Assembly (NCBI RefSeq): GCF_025460765.1
Contig: NZ_JAMWEG010000016.1
Location: 81,944 to 145,943, forward strand
Source: Micromonospora sp. MA102
GTDB taxonomy: Bacteria > Actinomycetota > Actinomycetes > Mycobacteriales > Micromonosporaceae
Length of the DNA: 64,000 nucleotides
Reading direction: 5' to 3'
Positions 61,951 to 64,000 of the stretch are shown in pieces (positions within the stretch are counted from its first letter, which is position 1; every line of letters begins with the position of its first letter). A model generated the notes under the pieces. That model saw only the letters and a program-made list of their open reading frames with translations. It was not told the origin of the DNA and searched no databases. A program made the position numbers and the translations under genes.

Positions 61951-63792
61951 ATGGTCTCCCCCACCGATCAGCGGACCGAGGACGCGCTGCGGGTGCTGCG
62001 CCGCGTCTTCGGCTACGACGCCTTCCGCGGCTTCCAGCACGAGGTCGTCGAGCACGTGGTGGCCGGCGGCGACGCGCTGGTGCTCATGCCGACCGGGGGC
62101 GGCAAGTCGCTCTGCTACCAGATCCCGGCGCTGGTCCGCGACGGCGTGGCGGTGGTCGTCTCGCCGCTGATCGCGCTCATGCAGGACCAGGTCGACGCGC
62201 TGACCGCGGTCGGCGTCCGGGCCGGGTTCCTCAACTCGACCCAGGATCTCGCCGAGCGGCGGCGGGTCGAGGCGGCGTTCCTCGCCGGCGAGCTCGACCT
62301 GCTCTACCTCGCCCCGGAGGCCCTCGCCACGCGCGCCACGCTCGCCCTGCTGGAGCGCGGGCGGATCGGGCTGTTCGCGATCGACGAGGCGCATTGCGTC
62401 TCCCAGTGGGGCCACGACTTCCGCCCCGACTACCTCAACCTGTCGATGCTGCACGAGCGCTGGCCGGGGGTGCCGCGGATCGCGCTGACCGCCACCGCCA
62501 CCCAGGCCACCCGCGCGGAGATCGCCACCCGGCTCAAGCTCACCGACGCCCGGCACTTCGTGGCCAGCTTCGACCGGCCCAACATCCAGTACCGGATCGT
62601 GCCCAAGCGGGAGCCGCGCAAGCAGCTGCTCGCCCTGCTGCGCGACGAACACCCGGGCGACGCCGGCATCGTCTACTGCCTGTCCCGCGCCTCCGTGGAG
62701 AAGACCGCCGAGTTCCTCGTCGCCAACGGGGTCGCGGCGCTGCCGTACCACGCCGGGCTCGACGCGGCGACCCGGGCAACCAACCAGCAGCGGTTCCTGC
62801 GCGAGGACGGCCTCGTCATGGTCGCGACCATCGCCTTCGGCATGGGGATCGACAAGCCCGACGTCCGCTTCGTCGCCCACCTCGACCTGCCCAAGTCGGT
62901 GGAGGGCTACTACCAGGAGACCGGTCGCGCCGGGCGCGACGGGCTGCCGTCGACGGCCTGGCTGGCGTACGGGCTCCAGGACGTGGTGCAGCAACGCAAG
63001 ATGATCGAGACCTCGGAGGGCGACCTGGCCCACCGGCGCAACCTCGCCGCCCACCTCGACGCCATGCTGGCGCTCTGCGAGACGGTGCGCTGCCGCCGCG
63101 CGCAACTCCTCGAATACTTCGGCGAGAGCGGCACGCCCAACTGCGGCAACTGCGACACCTGCCTGGAGCCGCCGGAGTCCTGGGACGGCACGGTCGCCGC
63201 GCAGAAGCTGCTCTCCACCGTCTACCGGCTCGACCGCGAACGCAACCAGCGGTTCGGCGCCGGCCATTGCGTGGACATCCTCCTCGGCAAGCACACCGAC
63301 AAGATCGACCAGCACGGCCACGACTCGCTGAGCACCTTCGGCATCGGCACCGACCTGCGCGAGACCGAGTGGCGGGGCGTGGTGCGGCAACTGCTGGCCG
63401 AGGGCCTGCTCGCCGTCGAGGGCGACTACGGCACGCTGGCCCTCACCGAGGCGAGCGCCGAGGTGCTGGGCCGGCGGCGCACGGTCACCATGCGGCGCGA
63501 GCCGGAACGGCCGGCGTCCGGCCGGTCCGCCAAGCCCCGGGGCGCGGCCACCGTGGTGGCCGACCTCGCCCCGGCCGCCGCCCCGGTGTTCGAGCGGCTC
63601 CGCGCCTGGCGGGCGGCCACCGCCAAGGAACAGGGCGTCCCGGCGTACGTGATCTTCCACGACGCCACCCTGCGGCAGATCGCCACCGAGGCGCCCACCT
63701 CGCTGGCCGAGCTGTCCCGGATCAGCGGCGTCGGCGACAACAAGCTGGCCAAGTACGGCGAGGGGATCCTCGGCGTGCTCGCCGAATCCTGA
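61951..63792 (+). CDS. recQ: ATP-dependent DNA helicase RecQ
   Basis: This 613-residue 3'-5' helicase has motif I MPTGGGKSLCYQIP, motif II IDEAHCVSQWGHDFRPDY, motif III ALTATAT and motif VI YQETGRAGRDG. It is followed by the RQC zinc site (four Cys around CGNCDTC), a winged helix and a C-terminal HRDC domain (about 545-610, TLRQIATEAPTSLAELSRISGVGDNKL in outline). It resolves recombination intermediates and stalled forks. All domains are present, so the gene is intact. It is divergent from rapZ and stops at a hairpin terminator. Confidence 0.96.
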   Translation: MVSPTDQRTEDALRVLRRVFGYDAFRGFQHEVVEHVVAGGDALVLMPTGGGKSLCYQIPALVRDGVAVVVSPLIALMQDQVDALTAVGVRAGFLNSTQDLAERRRVEAAFLAGELDLLYLAPEALATRATLALLERGRIGLFAIDEAHCVSQWGHDFRPDYLNLSMLHERWPGVPRIALTATATQATRAEIATRLKLTDARHFVASFDRPNIQYRIVPKREPRKQLLALLRDEHPGDAGIVYCLSRASVEKTAEFLVANGVAALPYHAGLDAATRATNQQRFLREDGLVMVATIAFGMGIDKPDVRFVAHLDLPKSVEGYYQETGRAGRDGLPSTAWLAYGLQDVVQQRKMIETSEGDLAHRRNLAAHLDAMLALCETVRCRRAQLLEYFGESGTPNCGNCDTCLEPPESWDGTVAAQKLLSTVYRLDRERNQRFGAGHCVDILLGKHTDKIDQHGHDSLSTFGIGTDLRETEWRGVVRQLLAEGLLAVEGDYGTLALTEASAEVLGRRRTVTMRREPERPASGRSAKPRGAATVVADLAPAAAPVFERLRAWRAATAKEQGVPAYVIFHDATLRQIATEAPTSLAELSRISGVGDNKLAKYGEGILGVLAES

Positions 63793-63811
63793 GCCTCGGT
63801 CCGCAGACACG

Positions 63812-63848
63812 ACGAAGGGCCGACCCCTTGTGGGGGCCGGCCCTTCGT
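63812..63848. terminator. Bidirectional hairpin terminator after recQ
   Basis: ACGAAGGGCCG and CGGCCCTTCGT form a long near-perfect stem (63812-63848) with one internal mismatch and a CCCC/GGGG top. It lies between recQ and the convergent partial gene. Confidence 0.75.
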
Positions 63849-63874
63849 GCTCGCTCCTGTCAGCGGATAGCCGG

Positions 63875-64000
63875 TCAGGAGGCGCTGTAGCCGCGGGTGG
63901 CGATCCAGTCGGCCAGGTTGTCGACGCTGATGCGGTAGGAGGCGGTGTTGGGGTTGGCGCTGTCGGCGATGGTCACGGTGTGGCCGTCGTTCTGGTAGCC
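63875..64000 (-). CDS. C-terminal end of a probable C39-type (papain-like) peptidase (5' part outside window)
   Basis: Only the last 41 codons and stop are visible, open to the window edge. The sequence GYQNDGHTVTIADSANPN then SYRISVDNLADWIATRGYSAS fits the end of secreted C39-like cysteine peptidases common in Micromonosporaceae (recalled similarity). The motif with Asp/Asn could be part of the catalytic Asp strand and final helix. Without the Cys/His region the call is tentative. Confidence 0.5.
   Translation of the reverse strand, partial: GYQNDGHTVTIADSANPNTASYRISVDNLADWIATRGYSAS

Overview
The window is a gapless piece of a very GC-rich actinobacterial chromosome. Codon third positions are almost all G or C, GTG starts and four-base ATGA/GTGA stop-start overlaps are common, and no phage, insertion sequence, CRISPR array, rRNA or tRNA gene was recognised. 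A conservon (cvnABCD), WhiA, RbpA, OpcA, a SUF operon and HTH/DUF397 gene pairs point to a mycelial actinomycete. Gene order and protein style suggest Micromonosporaceae (Micromonospora or Salinispora type), but that placement is inference. LAYOUT: 1-7.0 kb holds accessory genes: the end of a glycosyltransferase-type protein coupled to a GH130 enzyme, a DUF5753 regulator with a DUF397 partner, a YcaQ-like winged-helix protein, a fructosamine-kinase-like kinase, a methyltransferase and an SRPBCC protein. 7.0-14.9 kb is one long leftward block: a three-gene diterpenoid operon (P450, class I terpene synthase, class II cyclase) followed after about 94 bases by the conservon. 15.3-18.9 kb carries DUF2630, a RIO kinase, a HAD phosphatase, a nitrilase and a divergent TetR regulator with a clear palindromic operator. 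19.0-21.2 kb is the most novel locus: a membrane protein whose only six cysteines form an exact C-x5-C ladder at the C-terminus, translationally coupled to a DUF692/MNIO metalloenzyme and a small partner protein. 21.2-33.8 kb holds an SDR lacking the catalytic Tyr, a mismatch DNA glycosylase, a MerR-controlled ABC exporter, a second ABC exporter, enoyl-CoA hydratase, CadD, an ABC-F protein with a candidate leader peptide, a zinc metallopeptidase, acVLRF1, LysE and MazG. CORE METABOLISM, 33.9-64 kb: sufR-B-D-Rieske-C-S-U-T, the heme A and heme O synthases (ctaA, ctaB), then tkt-tal-pgi-zwf-opcA-pgl for the pentose phosphate pathway, convergent with rbpA. These are followed by secG, tpiA-pgk-gap and rapZ-yvcK-whiA on the other strand, then recQ and the end of a probable C39-type peptidase. 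The SUF genes build Fe-S clusters; ctaA and ctaB make heme for the terminal oxidase; the pentose phosphate and triose genes supply NADPH and precursors. The core-region genes are colinear with other actinobacteria as far as I know. A beta-helix protein and an ATP-grasp pair interrupt ctaA and ctaB, and uvrC is not beside rapZ. Several genes (ycaQ-like, cadD, sufR, ctaA, recQ, the MerR-regulated ATPase) have a TANNNT-like box 6-7 bases before the start codon and no Shine-Dalgarno sequence, which suggests leaderless transcripts.
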